64,000 nt of DNA, taken from NCBI RefSeq assembly GCF_017472245.1, contig NZ_JAFUQR010000002.1:95197-159196 (forward strand), read 5' to 3'. Position 1 is the stretch's first letter. Every line of letters begins with the position of its first letter. Both the position numbers and the translations under genes were made by a program. Under the pieces are notes generated by a model, which was not told the origin of the DNA, did no database searches, and worked only from the letters and a program-made list of their open reading frames with translations. Origin of the DNA: Chlamydia sp. GTDB taxonomy: Bacteria > Chlamydiota > Chlamydiia > Chlamydiales > Chlamydiaceae. This document shows, in pieces, positions 1-11,104 of the stretch.

Positions 1-3000
1 AATCGCCCAGAGTGGATGGTTTTGAAAAATATTCCTGTTGTTCCTCCTGATCTTCGTCCTTTAGTTCCCTTAGATGGGGGGCGTTTTGCGACTTCTGATC
101 TGAATGATTTATATCGTAGGGTTATTAATCGAAATAATCGCTTGAAGGCTATTTTGCGATTAAAAACTCCGGAAGTCATCGTTCGTAATGAAAAACGAAT
201 GCTGCAAGAAGCTGTGGACGCTTTGTTTGATAATGGACGTCATGGGCATCCTGTTATGGGAGCAGGAAATAGACCCCTTAAGTCTCTTTCTGAGATGTTG
301 AAAGGGAAGAATGGTCGTTTCCGACAAAATTTATTAGGTAAACGAGTGGATTATTCAGGGCGATCTGTGATTATTGTCGGTCCTGAGTTGAAATTCAATC
401 AGTGTGGATTACCAAAAGAAATGGCGTTAGAGCTGTTTGAGCCTTTTATTATCAAACGGCTGAAAGACCAAGGAAGTGTTTATACTATTCGTTCTGCGAA
501 AAAAATGATTCAACGGGGAGCTCCAGAGGTTTGGGATGTTCTTGAAGAAATTATCAAAGGGCATCCAGTCTTGTTGAACCGAGCTCCTACTTTGCATCGG
601 TTGGGGATACAAGCTTTTGAGCCTGTGTTAATCGAAGGAAAGGCTATTCGAGTTCATCCGTTGGTATGTGCAGCCTTCAATGCTGACTTCGACGGAGACC
701 AAATGGCTGTTCACGTCCCGTTGTCGATAGAAGCTCAGTTAGAAGCTAAAGTTTTGATGATGGCCCCGGATAATATTTTCTTGCCTTCTTCGGGAAAACC
801 TGTTGCAACGCCTTCCAAAGATATGACGTTGGGTATTTACTACTTGATGGCTGATCCGACATATTTCCCAGAGGAACATGGTGGAAAGACTAAGGTATTT
901 AAGGATGAGGTAGAGGTTCTTCGGGCTTTGAATGCAGGAGGGTTTATTCTCAAGGATGAGATATGTGGTTCTCGTCGGGACGAAACTGGACGGGGGATTC
1001 ATATTCATGAAAAAATTAAAGTCCGAATTGATGGTCAAATTATTGAGACTACGCCTGGTCGTGTATTCTTTAATACGATTGTTCCTAAAGAACTTGGTTT
1101 CCAAAATTATAGTATGCCAAGTAAGCGTATCAGTGAATTGATTTTGCAATGCTATAAGAAGGTGGGCTTAGAGGCTACTGTACGGTTTCTGGATGATCTG
1201 AAAGAGTTAGGTTTTGTACAATCTACGAAAGCTGCGATTTCTATGGGATTGAAAGATGTTAAAATTCCTGAAATCAAGAAAGAAATTTTGAAAGAGGCTT
1301 ACGATAAGGTTGCTGTTGTCAAGAAACAGTATGAGGACGGTATTATCACCGACGGGGAACGTCATTCTAAGACGATTAGTATTTGGACTGAGGTTTCTGA
1401 TCTTTTATCTAATGCTTTATATTCTGAAATCAAGAAGCAAACCAACAGCAAACATAATCCGCTGTTCTTGATGATTGATTCCGGAGCCCGAGGGAATAAA
1501 TCTCAGTTGAAACAGTTAGGGGCTTTGCGAGGGTTAATGGCTAAACCTAACGGGGCTATTATTGAATCCCCAATTACTTCAAATTTCCGAGAAGGTTTAA
1601 CTGTACTTGAGTATTCCATTTCTTCTCACGGAGCTAGAAAAGGGTTGGCAGATACTGCGCTTAAAACAGCAGATTCTGGATATTTGACTCGTCGTTTAGT
1701 GGATGTTGCCCAAGATGTTATTATTACAGAGAAGGATTGCGGTACTTTGAATCATATTGAGGTATCAACCATTCGTCAGGGCTCTGAAGAACTTTTGCCT
1801 TTAAAAGATCGAATTTATGGGCGTACTGTTTCCGAGAATGTTTACCAACCTGGGGATAAAAGTAACGTTTTAGCTTATGCGGGGGATGTATTAACTTCTG
1901 CGCAAGCTGAAGCTATTGATGATGCTGGTATCGAGAATGTGAAGATTCGTTCTACACTTACTTGTGAGAGTCGTCGAGGGGTTTGTGCTAAATGTTATGG
2001 TTTGAACCTTGCCAACGGTCGTCTGATTGGATTAGGAGAAGCTGTCGGTATTATTGCCGCACAGTCGATTGGAGAGCCAGGAACTCAGTTAACAATGAGA
2101 ACTTTCCACCTCGGGGGGATAGCTGCGACGTCCTCGACTCCAGAAATTGTTGCCGAATGTGATGGAATTCTTGTTTATTTAGATTTACGTGTTGTTGTGG
2201 ATCAAGAGGGTAATAATCTTGTTCTTAACAAGATGGGAGCGCTTCATTTAGTTCGGGATGAAGGTCGAAGTCTGAATGAGTATAAGAAGCTTTTAAGTAC
2301 GAAGTCCATCGAAAGCTTAGCAACATTCCCAGTAGAATTAGGAGCTAAGATTTTAGTTAATGATGGTGCTGCTGTTACTACTGGACAGAGGATTGCTGAG
2401 GTAGAGCTTCATAATATTCCTATCATTTGTGATAAGCCAGGATTTGTTCATTATGAAGATTTAGTGGAAGGAGTTTCTACAGAGAAGGTCACGAACAAGA
2501 ATACAGGGCTTGTTGAGTTGATCGTAAAACAGCATAGAGGGGAATTACATCCTCAGATTGCTATATATGCTGATGCTAATATGAAAGAGTTAGTTGGTAC
2601 GTATGCTATTCCTTCCGGAGCTATTATCTCTGTTGAAGAAGGGCAACGTATTGCTCCAGGGATGCTGTTAGCAAGATTGCCTAGAGGAGCAATTAAGACT
2701 AAAGATATTACCGGAGGTTTACCAAGAGTTGCAGAATTAGTAGAGGCTCGTAAGCCTGAAGATGCTGCTGATATTGCTAAAATTGATGGGGTTGTTGATT
2801 TCAAAGGTATTCAGAAGAACAAGCGAATTTTAGTTGTTAGGGATGAGATCACGGGAATGGAAGAGGAGCATCTGATTTCTCTGACTAAACACTTGATCGT
2901 TCAAAGAGGAGACAGCGTAATCAAGGGGCAGCAGTTGACTGATGGTCTAGTTGTTCCACATGAGATCCTTGAGATTTGTGGGGTTCGTGAATTACAAAAA

Positions 3001-3489
3001 TATTTGGTTAATGAAGTTCAGGAAGTGTACCGTCTACAAGGCGTAGACATTAATGACAAACATATCGAGATTATTGTTCGTCAGATGTTACAAAAAGTAC
3101 GCATTACTGATCCGGGTGACACAACGTTGTTGTTTGGGGAAGATGTAGACAAGAAAGAGTTTTATGAAGAAAACCGTCGTACGGAAGAAGATGGTGGGAA
3201 GCCTGCGCAAGCTGTTCCCGTACTGTTAGGAATCACTAAAGCTTCTTTGGGAACAGAGTCCTTTATTTCGGCAGCCTCATTCCAAGATACGACTAGGGTG
3301 TTAACAGATGCTGCTTGTAGTAGTAAGACGGACTATCTGTTAGGGTTCAAAGAAAATGTAATCATGGGACATATGATTCCTGGTGGTACAGGGTTTGATA
3401 CGCATAAACGTATTAAACAACATCTTGAGAAAGAGCAAGAAGACCTGATCTTTGATTTCGATAGTGAGTTTGAGTCTGTAGCCGGTTAG
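1..3489 (+). CDS. rpoC: RNA polymerase beta' subunit, 5'-truncated by the window edge
   Basis: Largest catalytic subunit of the core RNA polymerase. The frame is open from base 1, and the first codons read NRPEWM, a stretch inside every bacterial beta' chain, so the real start lies upstream; about 1162 codons are present. The Mg-binding NADFDGD signature of the active site is encoded near 679-699. The second zinc site ([11 protein letters not shown]) is near 1965. The HLGG sequence that follows the bridge and trigger-loop region is near 2110. The N-terminal zinc finger and clamp start are outside the window. It is the end of the rpoB-rpoC transcription unit, and tal follows after about 110 bases. 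Identification is essentially certain; only the 5' end is missing. Confidence 0.99.
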   Translation, partial: NRPEWMVLKNIPVVPPDLRPLVPLDGGRFATSDLNDLYRRVINRNNRLKAILRLKTPEVIVRNEKRMLQEAVDALFDNGRHGHPVMGAGNRPLKSLSEMLKGKNGRFRQNLLGKRVDYSGRSVIIVGPELKFNQCGLPKEMALELFEPFIIKRLKDQGSVYTIRSAKKMIQRGAPEVWDVLEEIIKGHPVLLNRAPTLHRLGIQAFEPVLIEGKAIRVHPLVCAAFNADFDGDQMAVHVPLSIEAQLEAKVLMMAPDNIFLPSSGKPVATPSKDMTLGIYYLMADPTYFPEEHGGKTKVFKDEVEVLRALNAGGFILKDEICGSRRDETGRGIHIHEKIKVRIDGQIIETTPGRVFFNTIVPKELGFQNYSMPSKRISELILQCYKKVGLEATVRFLDDLKELGFVQSTKAAISMGLKDVKIPEIKKEILKEAYDKVAVVKKQYEDGIITDGERHSKTISIWTEVSDLLSNALYSEIKKQTNSKHNPLFLMIDSGARGNKSQLKQLGALRGLMAKPNGAIIESPITSNFREGLTVLEYSISSHGARKGLADTALKTADSGYLTRRLVDVAQDVIITEKDCGTLNHIEVSTIRQGSEELLPLKDRIYGRTVSENVYQPGDKSNVLAYAGDVLTSAQAEAIDDAGIENVKIRSTLTCESRRGVCAKCYGLNLANGRLIGLGEAVGIIAAQSIGEPGTQLTMRTFHLGGIAATSSTPEIVAECDGILVYLDLRVVVDQEGNNLVLNKMGALHLVRDEGRSLNEYKKLLSTKSIESLATFPVELGAKILVNDGAAVTTGQRIAEVELHNIPIICDKPGFVHYEDLVEGVSTEKVTNKNTGLVELIVKQHRGELHPQIAIYADANMKELVGTYAIPSGAIISVEEGQRIAPGMLLARLPRGAIKTKDITGGLPRVAELVEARKPEDAADIAKIDGVVDFKGIQKNKRILVVRDEITGMEEEHLISLTKHLIVQRGDSVIKGQQLTDGLVVPHEILEICGVRELQKYLVNEVQEVYRLQGVDINDKHIEIIVRQMLQKVRITDPGDTTLLFGEDVDKKEFYEENRRTEEDGGKPAQAVPVLLGITKASLGTESFISAASFQDTTRVLTDAACSSKTDYLLGFKENVIMGHMIPGGTGFDTHKRIKQHLEKEQEDLIFDFDSEFESVAG

Positions 3490-3600
3490 TAGCCTACTGA
3501 AAAAACTTATAAAAGAGGGGGATTATGGTTTATAACCCTCTTGAATAGTATCGTTTTTTTTGATAGGCTTCACTCAAAGTCAAAAATTGACAAGGTGTTT

Positions 3601-4584
3601 ATGTCTAGCCAGTTCGATCAGCTTAAGCTTTGGAGTGTCCTTGTTGCGGATACCGGGGATCCTGCTGTAATTAAAACATTGGAAGTTCAGGATGCAACAA
3701 CAAATCCTTCTTTAATTTTAAAAGTTGCCCAGGAGCCCAAGTACCAGTCGATGTTAACAGAAGCGATCGCTTGGGGAATTCGACAGAACGGCGATGATGT
3801 CCAGACTCTGGCTTTTGTTTTAGATAAGATTCAGGTGAATCTGGGCCTGGAGATTTTAAAGCGTGTTCCTGGTCGAGTGTCGTTAGAGATTGATGCTCGG
3901 CTTTCTTTTAACACAGAGGCAATGGTTCAGCGAGCTGTTTTCTTGTCCCAACTTTTTGAGAAGATGGGGGGAGATAAGAAGCGTTTGTTGATTAAAATCC
4001 CTGGGACTTGGGAGGGTATTCGTGCTGCGGAGTTGTTAGAGAAACAAGGAATTGCTTGCAATGTGACTTTGATTTTTAGTCTTGTACAAGCTATTGCAGC
4101 AGCAAAAGCAAAGGTGACGTTGGTATCACCTTTTGTTGGTCGTATTTATGATTGGTGGATAGCTGCTTATGGTGCAGAAGGATACTCTATTGAGGCTGAT
4201 CCTGGAGTTGCTTCAGTAGCCAATATCTATTCTTATTACAAAAAATTTGATATTCCGACTCAGGTTATGGCCGCTTCTTTTAGAACAAAAGAGCAGGTTC
4301 TTGCTTTGGCAGGGTGTGATTTTTTGACTATTTCTCCTAAGTTATTAGAGGAGTTAAAAAAAGAGCAACAGCCTGTGGAAAGAAAATTAAGTGTTGAAGA
4401 GGCTAAAAAGCTAGATATTCAGCCAGTAGAGTTGTCCGAAAGTGTATTTCGATTCTTAATGAATGAGGATGCTATGGCAACCGAGAAATTAGCTGAGGGT
4501 ATTAGGCTTTTTTCTGGAGATACTCAGATTTTAGAATCTGCGGTTACGGAGTTTATCAAGCAGATCGCTGCTCAGAATGCATAG
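3601..4584 (+). CDS. tal: Transaldolase
   Basis: Exchanges a dihydroxyacetone unit between sedoheptulose-7-phosphate and glyceraldehyde-3-phosphate in the non-oxidative pentose phosphate pathway; cytosolic. The 327-residue product has the class I signatures DATTNPSLI near the N-terminus and [11 protein letters not shown], where the lysine (K132) forms the Schiff base, matching the position in E. coli TalB. The frame is open to 3541, but the ATG at 3601 is preceded by AAGG and begins at the family's usual N-terminus (SSQFDQLK), so the 20 extra codons were rejected. It lies downstream of rpoC, with no strong terminator between. Ortholog of CT313. Confidence 0.97.
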   Translation: MSSQFDQLKLWSVLVADTGDPAVIKTLEVQDATTNPSLILKVAQEPKYQSMLTEAIAWGIRQNGDDVQTLAFVLDKIQVNLGLEILKRVPGRVSLEIDARLSFNTEAMVQRAVFLSQLFEKMGGDKKRLLIKIPGTWEGIRAAELLEKQGIACNVTLIFSLVQAIAAAKAKVTLVSPFVGRIYDWWIAAYGAEGYSIEADPGVASVANIYSYYKKFDIPTQVMAASFRTKEQVLALAGCDFLTISPKLLEELKKEQQPVERKLSVEEAKKLDIQPVELSESVFRFLMNEDAMATEKLAEGIRLFSGDTQILESAVTEFIKQIAAQNA

Positions 4585-4634
4585 TCTTGCTAGGGATATA
4601 AGAGTAGCTTCGCTGTTTTAATAAAAAGGATGTC

Positions 4635-5006
4635 ATGAAAAAAAAGGAACAGGCTTTATGCTTTTCTTGTCCACATTGTTGTGACGGAAATGTAGCTTTC
4701 TCTGTAATCGATTTAGAAAATGTCCTTACTTGCGATTGCTGCGATGCTTCTTTCGTTTTTGAGGCTGGGATGTGTGATGCGATCAGAAAGTTTTCTGCTC
4801 TTTGTTTAAGGATTTATGAAGCTAGATCCATTTTAGGGGAGGCTGCAGTCTCTGTCTCCGTGCAAGGTCAGAGCGTCGAGGTACCTTTTCAGTTACTATT
4901 CTCTCGATTTCCTGTTTTTTTGAATTTGGATTTGGCCGGCCGGCCTATTCATATTCGATTCATTTTTGATTCCCTTCGAGGAGAAGTTTTATATCATAAA
5001 GGGTAG
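4635..5006 (+). CDS. Small cysteine-rich zinc-ribbon-like protein (CT312-like)
   Basis: A 123-residue protein of unknown function. The first 45 residues hold two cysteine groups, CFSCPHCC and CDCC, spaced like a metal-binding ribbon. The rest has no motif I recognise, no signal peptide and no membrane segment. The ATG at 4635 follows AAGGATG at good distance. It sits 50 bases after tal, is probably co-transcribed with it, and its stop codon falls inside a terminator-like hairpin shared with the convergent gene. Metal binding is inferred from cysteine spacing only. The C-terminal half could be an independent small domain. Confidence 0.8.
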   Translation: MKKKEQALCFSCPHCCDGNVAFSVIDLENVLTCDCCDASFVFEAGMCDAIRKFSALCLRIYEARSILGEAAVSVSVQGQSVEVPFQLLFSRFPVFLNLDLAGRPIHIRFIFDSLRGEVLYHKG

Positions 5007-5026
5007 CTTTTGCTATTTCCCTTTTT
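4998..5026. terminator. Candidate bidirectional terminator between CT312- and CT311-like genes
   Basis: AAAGGG TAGC, loop TTTT, GCTA, a TTT bulge, then CCCTTT followed by more T. It forms a 10-bp stem with one bulge that overlaps the stop codon of the plus-strand gene and lies at the stop of the minus-strand gene. Both strands end in a short T run, so it could serve both convergent genes. Confidence 0.5.
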
Positions 5027-5726
5027 GCAAATCTTGTAAAGCTTTTTCTAAAATAGCATCCCCGCGGGCTGCTTCTTCTTTTTCCGAAAGTTGAAAGGAA
5101 GAGGCGGCCTTTAGAAGGGCGAGAGAGACGTTAGGGTAATCTTCTACAGTAGATGTACTGGTAAGAATATAGGCTGTACGATCGATTACCGCGACGCTTT
5201 GGAGACAAAAAACTCGTCCCCAAGAGGTATTTTTTTCCGTTTTAATGATTGTGAATTTACCACTAGGAGCTTGGATATGAGTAAAGATAGATGACTCCAA
5301 AGTCATTTCATTCGCGCGATGATATTCTAAAATTTCCTGAATATAAGCTTCTTCTGTTTTATTAATAAGTTCATGAGCGCTATTTATGGTGGGCGTTAGG
5401 CTGCCTGCCCCTTTTCCTATAAAAAGAGCATCTAATTTATCTGGGAGCTGGGTTTTGTCATCAATACATTGCCAATTATTGGGGATAAGAAAAGAGTATT
5501 TAAGATTAGAGTAAGTTATCCAACTTATAGAAGGCTTATTTCTTTTAGCCTCTAAAGCACGTTTTTTTAAAGCATAGCGAGGAGAGGGTTTCCCAGAAAC
5601 ATGCAGAAATTCTTTTCGTCTTTCTCGTAATTGTGCTGCTCTAGAAAGAGTTTTTTTTTCTAAAGAAGCTTTGAGAGCAAAAGGAAAACTTGCAAACAAG
5701 AGAGAGCAAAGGATAACTCTTTTCAT
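5013..5726 (-). CDS. Secreted CT311-like protein
   Basis: A 237-residue protein with an N-terminal signal peptide (MKRVILCSLLFASFPFALKA), then a basic segment with clusters such as RERRK and KKRALEAKR at about residues 32-62, then a roughly 150-residue soluble domain. The C. trachomatis ortholog CT311 has been reported to leave the inclusion and reach the host cytosol and nucleus; the basic clusters seen here fit a nuclear localisation signal, but that is inference for this sequence. It is divergent from the V-ATPase operon, sharing a 110-base intergenic region, and convergent with the small cysteine-rich gene. No enzymatic motif is visible. Confidence 0.85.
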   Translation of the reverse strand: MKRVILCSLLFASFPFALKASLEKKTLSRAAQLRERRKEFLHVSGKPSPRYALKKRALEAKRNKPSISWITYSNLKYSFLIPNNWQCIDDKTQLPDKLDALFIGKGAGSLTPTINSAHELINKTEEAYIQEILEYHRANEMTLESSIFTHIQAPSGKFTIIKTEKNTSWGRVFCLQSVAVIDRTAYILTSTSTVEDYPNVSLALLKAASSFQLSEKEEAARGDAILEKALQDLQKGK

Positions 5727-5747
5727 AAAGGTTTAGTATTTGATTTT

Positions 5748-5820
5748 AAACGTTGTTATGATCTAATCTTAAGGGTTAACCGGATCATAATTGATCGTTT
5801 TTTTAAGATAAACGTTGTTT
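5748..5820. repeat. Inverted and direct repeats in the CT311 / atpE divergent region
   Basis: TTATGATC at 5756-5763 is matched by its exact reverse complement GATCATAA at 5783-5790. AAACGTTGTT occurs twice in direct orientation, at 5748-5757 and 5810-5819. The block lies between two divergent start codons, so it is a plausible operator region; no regulator is known to me. Confidence 0.4.
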
Positions 5821-5836
5821 TTCTTGGTATTCAGAT

Positions 5837-6463
5837 ATGGCAGATCTCAGCGCTCAAGATAAATTAAAACAAATATGCGATGCTTTGCGAGAAGAGACTT
5901 TAAAGCCCGCTGAAGAAGAGGCTAGTTCTATCGTACATAATGCAAAAGAGCAAGCAAGGCGTATTGTTGAGGAAGCCAATGAGGAAGCGCAAAGAATTAT
6001 TCGTTCTGCAGAAGAGAGAGCTTCCACTATTTTGAGAAAGGGAGAAGCGGCTTTAGTGCAGGCAGGGAAGCGTTCTTTAGAGAATTTGAAGCAAGCAGTA
6101 GAGACAAAAATTTTTAGAGAATCTTTGGATGAGTGGTTAGGTGGGGTTGCTACTGATCCTGAAGTAAGTGCTAGGCTTGTACGAGCTTTGGTACAGGCTG
6201 TTGAAACACAAGGAATTTCTGGAAATTTTTCCGCGTGTATAGGGAAACATGTATCAGCTAGGGCAGTCAATGAAGCTTTAGGCAAGGAAATTACTTCTAA
6301 ACTTAAAGAGAAGGGCGTATCTGTAGGAAAATTTTCTGGAGGAGCTCAATTGAAGATTGAAGAGCGCAATTGGGTACTGGATATTAGCTCAGAAGCTTTG
6401 TTAGATTTATTGACTAGATTTTTACAAAAAGATTTTCGAGAAATGATTTTTCAATCTTGTTAA
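5837..6463 (+). CDS. atpE: V-type ATP synthase subunit E
   Basis: Peripheral-stalk subunit of the archaeal/vacuolar-type ATPase. The 208-residue protein has the expected long charged alpha-helix in the N-terminal half (repeats of E/A/R such as [17 protein letters not shown]) and a compact C-terminal domain. It is the first gene of the ATPase operon, read away from the CT311-like gene; the promoter should lie in 5727-5836. About 150 bases separate it from the next gene. Ortholog of CT310. Confidence 0.93.
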   Translation: MADLSAQDKLKQICDALREETLKPAEEEASSIVHNAKEQARRIVEEANEEAQRIIRSAEERASTILRKGEAALVQAGKRSLENLKQAVETKIFRESLDEWLGGVATDPEVSARLVRALVQAVETQGISGNFSACIGKHVSARAVNEALGKEITSKLKEKGVSVGKFSGGAQLKIEERNWVLDISSEALLDLLTRFLQKDFREMIFQSC

Positions 6464-6564
6464 AAAATCCTTGCTGTGAAGGCCATCTTGTTTGAATCGT
6501 TCTTAGGAAGACTTATTGACAGTAGGGGGGAGCTTTTTTGTGTGGGTTGAGAAAGGAAGGTGGG

Positions 6565-6584
6565 TCTCTAAACCAGATTAGAGA
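6565..6584 (+). repeat. Stem-loop between atpE and CT309-like gene
   Basis: TCTCTAA, loop ACCAGA, TTAGAGA: a perfect 7-bp stem with a 6-base loop in the 150-base gap inside the ATPase operon. There is no T run after it, so it is not a classical terminator. It could be an mRNA stability or processing element setting E-subunit level relative to downstream subunits; this is inference. Confidence 0.4.
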
Positions 6585-6614
6585 GTGTCTTAGTTGAGGT
6601 TACAAGAGCGCGTT

Positions 6615-7415
6615 ATGAATCAGTATTATTTTTTATCTTCTTTTCTTCCTCCTCAACAACCGGAATCTCCCCCTCTTTATTCACTTCAAGAGATTAATGA
6701 TTTATTGGCGCTTAACTTTGCGGAGCGTGATTGGAAATCTTATGTGATACTACGGCATTTTTTTGATCTAGAAAATTTTGCTTTTTTTTGGACAGGAAGA
6801 CCCATCTCATTTTCTTTAGGAACAGTCACAAGTAATAATGTAGAGTCTTTATTACGGCTACAGATGTGGTCAGATGAGTGGGAATTTGAAGATTTCTTTA
6901 AAGATTTTTTATTGCGTTATAAAACTTCTCAAGAGCGCTTAGCTAGTTTCTCAGAACTAGTCAGGGGTTTTCTTGATCATTATCAAAATTGTTCTTCAAA
7001 ATTTCTTAGAACGTACTTTTGTTTTAAGCGAGATTTGCGAATTATTTTAGCTGGTTTTCGAGCTAGAGTAATGCAGAAGGATGTGTCTTTTGTCCTTAGA
7101 GATGAAGATAGTTCGAATCCTGTTGTCTTGCATGTATTGATGCAAAAAGATTCTCCAAATTATGAGCTTCCCGATGAATTTTTTGAGCTGAAAGATGTTT
7201 TAGGAGATTATGGACGTCTTCCGCACATGTTAAATCAGACTCTTTCTCTTTATGAGTTTCATAAAATAGAAGAGATGGCGCGAGACAACTATTTTAATGC
7301 AGATGCGATTCTTTCTCGAGTAACCACATATTTAATGGCTATTCGTAATAGTTGGGCAAATGTTCAGAAAGGGAAAGAATTGATTAATTTGATGGAGAAA
7401 GGAATCAAATGGTAG
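6615..7415 (+). CDS. V-ATPase operon protein, DUF2764-type, probable C/d-like subunit (CT309-like)
   Basis: A 266-residue soluble protein encoded between subunits E and A. It has no obvious motif. The sequence is rich in aromatic and acidic residues, including W-x-x-E-WEFEDFF near the middle. Its position is where other V-ATPase operons carry subunit C (d). Spirochete V-ATPase operons, such as Borrelia's as I recall, have a DUF2764 gene in the same slot. I therefore infer a structural role linking rotor and stator. ATG 6615 was chosen over an upstream TTG (6594) because AAGAG precedes it at good spacing. Its end overlaps the start of atpA by 7 bases, indicating translational coupling. Confidence 0.85.
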   Translation: MNQYYFLSSFLPPQQPESPPLYSLQEINDLLALNFAERDWKSYVILRHFFDLENFAFFWTGRPISFSLGTVTSNNVESLLRLQMWSDEWEFEDFFKDFLLRYKTSQERLASFSELVRGFLDHYQNCSSKFLRTYFCFKRDLRIILAGFRARVMQKDVSFVLRDEDSSNPVVLHVLMQKDSPNYELPDEFFELKDVLGDYGRLPHMLNQTLSLYEFHKIEEMARDNYFNADAILSRVTTYLMAIRNSWANVQKGKELINLMEKGIKW

Positions 7416-9184
7416 CAACTTCAAAACAAACGACGCAGGGTTATGTCGTAGAGGCTTACGGGAATTTATTGCGAGTACATTTTGATGGGCACGTGCGTCA
7501 GGGAGAAGTGGCCTATGTAAGTGTGGACGATACGTGGTTAAAAGCAGAAATTATCGAAGTCGTTGGAGATGAAGTCAAAATTCAAGTTTTTGAGGAAACT
7601 CAAGGCATTTCTCGTGGTGCTTTAGTAACTTTTTCTGGACATTTGTTAGAAGCTGAATTGGGTCCGGGCCTTTTGCAAGGAATTTTTGATGGTTTGCAGA
7701 ATCGTTTAGAAGTATTAGCAGACGCAAGTTTATTCCTGAAAAGAGGAGAGTATGTCAATGCTATTTGTCGGGAAACTGTATGGACCTATACACAAAAAGC
7801 CGCAGTAGGGGATGTTCTTTCTCGAGGAGATGTGCTTGGAACAGTAAAGGAAGGCCGTTTTGATCATAAAATCATGGTTCCCTTCTCGTGTTTTGAGGAA
7901 GTAATTATAACATGGGTGATCTCTTCAGGAAATTATACGGTTGATACCGTTATTGCTAAAGGACGCACCGCAGCAGGTATGGAACTTGAGTTTACAATGG
8001 TTCAAAAATGGCCCATTAAGCAAGCTTTTTTAGAAGGAGAGAAGGTTCCGTCTCATGAGATTATGGATGTCGGTTTGCGAGTATTAGATACGCAGATACC
8101 TGTTCTTAAAGGGGGGACTTTCTGCACTCCTGGTCCTTTTGGTGCAGGAAAGACGGTGTTGCAGCACCATTTGTCGAAGTATGCAGCTGTAGATATAGTA
8201 GTTTTGTGTGCTTGTGGAGAACGTGCGGGAGAAGTTGTAGAAATTTTGCAAGAATTTCCACATTTAACAGATCCTCATACCGGTCAATCTTTAATGCATA
8301 GGACTTGTATTATTTGTAATACATCTTCCATGCCGGTAGCAGCTAGAGAATCTTCTATTTATCTAGGGATTACAATTGCAGAGTACTATCGTCAGATGGG
8401 GTTACATGTTTTGTTGCTAGCAGATTCAACATCCAGATGGGCCCAAGCTTTAAGGGAGATTTCAGGGCGATTGGAGGAAATCCCTGGTGAAGAAGCTTTC
8501 CCAGCTTATTTAGCATCTCGAATAGCGGCTTTTTATGAGCGTGGTGGGGCTGTAAAAATGAAAGATGGATCAGAAGGATCTCTCACTATTTGTGGAGCAG
8601 TTTCTCCTGCAGGAGGAAATTTTGAAGAGCCTGTTACACAAGCAACTTTATCTGTTGTCGGAGCTTTCTGCGGTCTTTCGAAGGCTCGTGCGGATGCTAG
8701 AAGATATCCTTCTATTGATCCAATGATTTCTTGGTCTAAGTATTTAGATTCTGTAGCAGGAATTTTGGAAACAAAAGTTCCAGGATGGGGAGATTCTGTT
8801 AAAAAAGCATCTCGATTTTTAGAAGAAGGGGCTGAAATTGGTAAGAGAATAGAAGTTGTCGGAGAAGAGGGGATTTCTATGGAAGATATAGAAATCTTTT
8901 TGAAATCGGAGTTATATGATTTCTGTTACTTACAGCAAAACGCTTTTGATGCAGAGGACTGTTATTGTCCTTTCGATCGTCAAATTAAGCTCTTTTCTTT
9001 GATGAGCTATATTTTTGACTCTAGATTCTGTTTTGATTGCCCGGATAATGCCCGCAGTTTCTTTTTAGAGCTTCAAGGTAAAATTAAGACGCTGAATGGT
9101 CAAAAATTCCTCTCTGAAGAATATCAGAAAGGTCTAGAAGTGATCTATAAATTATTAGAAAGCAAAATGGTACAGACGGCGTAG
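7409..9184 (+). CDS. atpA: V-type ATP synthase catalytic subunit A
   Basis: Nucleotide-hydrolysing subunit of the V1 head. The 591-residue protein has the Walker A loop [10 protein letters not shown] (K248). The A-subunit-specific non-homologous insert precedes it. The Walker B region [19 protein letters not shown] is typical. The beta-barrel N-terminus and helical C-terminus are complete. The start overlaps the previous gene by 7 bases, and atpB starts 2 bases after the stop. In chlamydiae the complex probably works mainly as an ion-pumping ATPase or ATP synthase coupled to host-derived ATP; direction cannot be read from sequence. Ortholog of CT308. Confidence 0.97.
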   Translation: MVATSKQTTQGYVVEAYGNLLRVHFDGHVRQGEVAYVSVDDTWLKAEIIEVVGDEVKIQVFEETQGISRGALVTFSGHLLEAELGPGLLQGIFDGLQNRLEVLADASLFLKRGEYVNAICRETVWTYTQKAAVGDVLSRGDVLGTVKEGRFDHKIMVPFSCFEEVIITWVISSGNYTVDTVIAKGRTAAGMELEFTMVQKWPIKQAFLEGEKVPSHEIMDVGLRVLDTQIPVLKGGTFCTPGPFGAGKTVLQHHLSKYAAVDIVVLCACGERAGEVVEILQEFPHLTDPHTGQSLMHRTCIICNTSSMPVAARESSIYLGITIAEYYRQMGLHVLLLADSTSRWAQALREISGRLEEIPGEEAFPAYLASRIAAFYERGGAVKMKDGSEGSLTICGAVSPAGGNFEEPVTQATLSVVGAFCGLSKARADARRYPSIDPMISWSKYLDSVAGILETKVPGWGDSVKKASRFLEEGAEIGKRIEVVGEEGISMEDIEIFLKSELYDFCYLQQNAFDAEDCYCPFDRQIKLFSLMSYIFDSRFCFDCPDNARSFFLELQGKIKTLNGQKFLSEEYQKGLEVIYKLLESKMVQTA

Positions 9185-9186
9185 AT

Positions 9187-10503
9187 ATGCAAACGATATA
9201 TACAAGAATTACGGATATCAAGGGAAACTTGATTACTGTAGAGGCTGAAGGAGCTTCTTTGGGAGAGTTAGTGCAGATTGAACGAGCAGATGGACGCTCG
9301 TCTTATGCTTCTGTTTTGCGTTTTGATGCTAAAAAAGTGACTCTTCAAGTATTTGGGGGTACTTCTGGATTATCTACCGGAGACAAGGTCGTCTTCTTAG
9401 GAAGACCTATGGAAGTTATTTATGGCGATTCCTTATTAGGAAGACGTTTTAATGGAATTGGAAAACCTATTGATAATGAAGATGTTTGCTTTGGAGAGCC
9501 TATACCAATTACGACGCCTTCGTTTAATCCTGTTTGTCGAATTGTCCCTAGAGAAATGGTACGTACGAACATACCAATGATTGATATGTTCAATTGCTTA
9601 GTGAAGTCTCAAAAAATACCTATTTTTTCTTCCTCTGGAGAGAATCATAATGCGTTGTTGATGCGTATTGCTGCCCAGACTGATGCTGATGTTGTGATCA
9701 TTGGGGGAATGGGACTGACGTTTGTAGATTATAGTTTTTTCGTTGAAGAGTCCCAACATTTAGGATTTGCTGATAAATGTGTAATGTTCATTCATAAGGC
9801 AGTAGATGCTCCTGTTGAATGTGTGTTAATTCCAGATATGGCTTTAGCTTGTGCTGAGCGTTTTGCTTTGGAGCAAAAGAAAAATGTTTTAGTGTTATTA
9901 ACCGACATGACTGCTTTTGCAGATGCATTGAAAGAGATTGCCATCACGATGGATCAAATTCCTGCGAATAGAGGATATCCAGGTTCTTTGTATTCCGATC
10001 TTGCTGTGCGTTATGAAAAAGCTGTGGATATAGCTCAAGGTGGATCTATCACTTTGATCGGTGTAACCACAATGCCTGGGGATGATATTACACACCCTGT
10101 TCCTGATAATACTGGTTTTATTACAGAAGGACAGTTTTATTTGAAAGATAATCGAATAGATCCTTTTGGTTCATTATCTCGATTGAAACAGTTGGTTATC
10201 GGTAAAAAAACTCGAGAGGATCATGGGGATTTAGCAAATGCTTTGATTCGTCTTTATGCAGACTCTAGAAAATCTGCGGAGCGAATGTCTATGGGGTTCA
10301 AGCTTTCTAATTGGGATAAAAAATTATTGGCTTTCTCCGATCTCTTTGAGACCCGGTTAATGAGCTTAGAAGTGAATATTCCTCTTGAAGAAGCGTTGGA
10401 TATTGGGTGGAAAATTTTAGCTCAAAGCTTTCACTCCGAAGAAGTTGGAATTAAAGAGCAGTTGGTGCAGAAATATTGGCCTAAAGCATGTCTTCACAAA
10501 TAA
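9187..10503 (+). CDS. atpB: V-type ATP synthase subunit B
   Basis: Non-catalytic nucleotide-binding partner of subunit A in the V1 hexamer. It has 438 residues, full length for bacterial V-ATPase B. The P-loop position is degenerate (SSSGENHN), as expected for B subunits. [12 protein letters not shown] and the [11 protein letters not shown] segment are standard family signatures. It starts 2 bases after atpA and overlaps atpD by 16 bases, so the operon is tightly coupled. Confidence 0.97.
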   Translation: MQTIYTRITDIKGNLITVEAEGASLGELVQIERADGRSSYASVLRFDAKKVTLQVFGGTSGLSTGDKVVFLGRPMEVIYGDSLLGRRFNGIGKPIDNEDVCFGEPIPITTPSFNPVCRIVPREMVRTNIPMIDMFNCLVKSQKIPIFSSSGENHNALLMRIAAQTDADVVIIGGMGLTFVDYSFFVEESQHLGFADKCVMFIHKAVDAPVECVLIPDMALACAERFALEQKKNVLVLLTDMTAFADALKEIAITMDQIPANRGYPGSLYSDLAVRYEKAVDIAQGGSITLIGVTTMPGDDITHPVPDNTGFITEGQFYLKDNRIDPFGSLSRLKQLVIGKKTREDHGDLANALIRLYADSRKSAERMSMGFKLSNWDKKLLAFSDLFETRLMSLEVNIPLEEALDIGWKILAQSFHSEEVGIKEQLVQKYWPKACLHK

Positions 10504-11099
10504 AATTAACAAAAAATTCTTATCGGGAAGAAAAACAGAAGCTTAATCTATTAGGGATGTACTTGCCCACATTAAAATTAAAAAAAGCTTTATTACAAGC
10601 TGAAGTACAGTCTGCGATGCGTGCTGCTACAGAAAGCCTGGCTGCTAACGAACAGGCTCGAGATAGAATGTATGCTTTTGCAGAACTTTTCAGTATACCT
10701 CTATACACAGATGCTGTGGAGCAATGTTTCTCTATTGATATTCTTGAAAAAGATGTGGAGAATATTGCTGGAGTCGAAGTGCCTCTATTGAAGCGAGTTG
10801 TGTTAACGTCTCCAGAGTATTCTTTGCTAGATACTCCTATTTGGATAGATTCTCTTATTGCATCTGCAAAAGAGTATGTTTTGAGCAAGATTCATGCTGA
10901 AAACGCTCAAGAAAGGCTTCTTCTTTTAGAAGAAGAGCTTCGACGTGTTTCTATTCGGGTTAATCTTTTCGAGAAAAAACTGATACCTACAACTTCGGAA
11001 ACAATCAAAAAGATAGCCATTTTCTTAAGTGATAGAAGTATTACAGACGTAGGGCAAATGAAAATGGCAAAGAAAAAAATTCAGCAGCATAAGGAGTAG
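10488..11099 (+). CDS. atpD: V-type ATP synthase subunit D (central shaft)
   Basis: Rotor shaft subunit. It is 203 residues and mostly two long helices predicted as an antiparallel coiled coil at the N- and C-termini, with a short middle section. The N-terminal [11 protein letters not shown] and C-terminal [16 protein letters not shown] stretches match the D family. The start is inside the end of atpB (16-base overlap), and atpI begins 5 bases after the stop. I see no separate F-subunit gene next to it. Confidence 0.94.
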   Translation: MSSQIKLTKNSYREEKQKLNLLGMYLPTLKLKKALLQAEVQSAMRAATESLAANEQARDRMYAFAELFSIPLYTDAVEQCFSIDILEKDVENIAGVEVPLLKRVVLTSPEYSLLDTPIWIDSLIASAKEYVLSKIHAENAQERLLLLEEELRRVSIRVNLFEKKLIPTTSETIKKIAIFLSDRSITDVGQMKMAKKKIQQHKE

Positions 11100-11104
11100 T
11101 CTGC

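Noticed and set aside
739..1149. Minus-strand frame of 136 codons opposite rpoC
   Set aside because: Lies wholly within the highly conserved rpoC sequence; composition and lack of a start signal show it is a chance frame.
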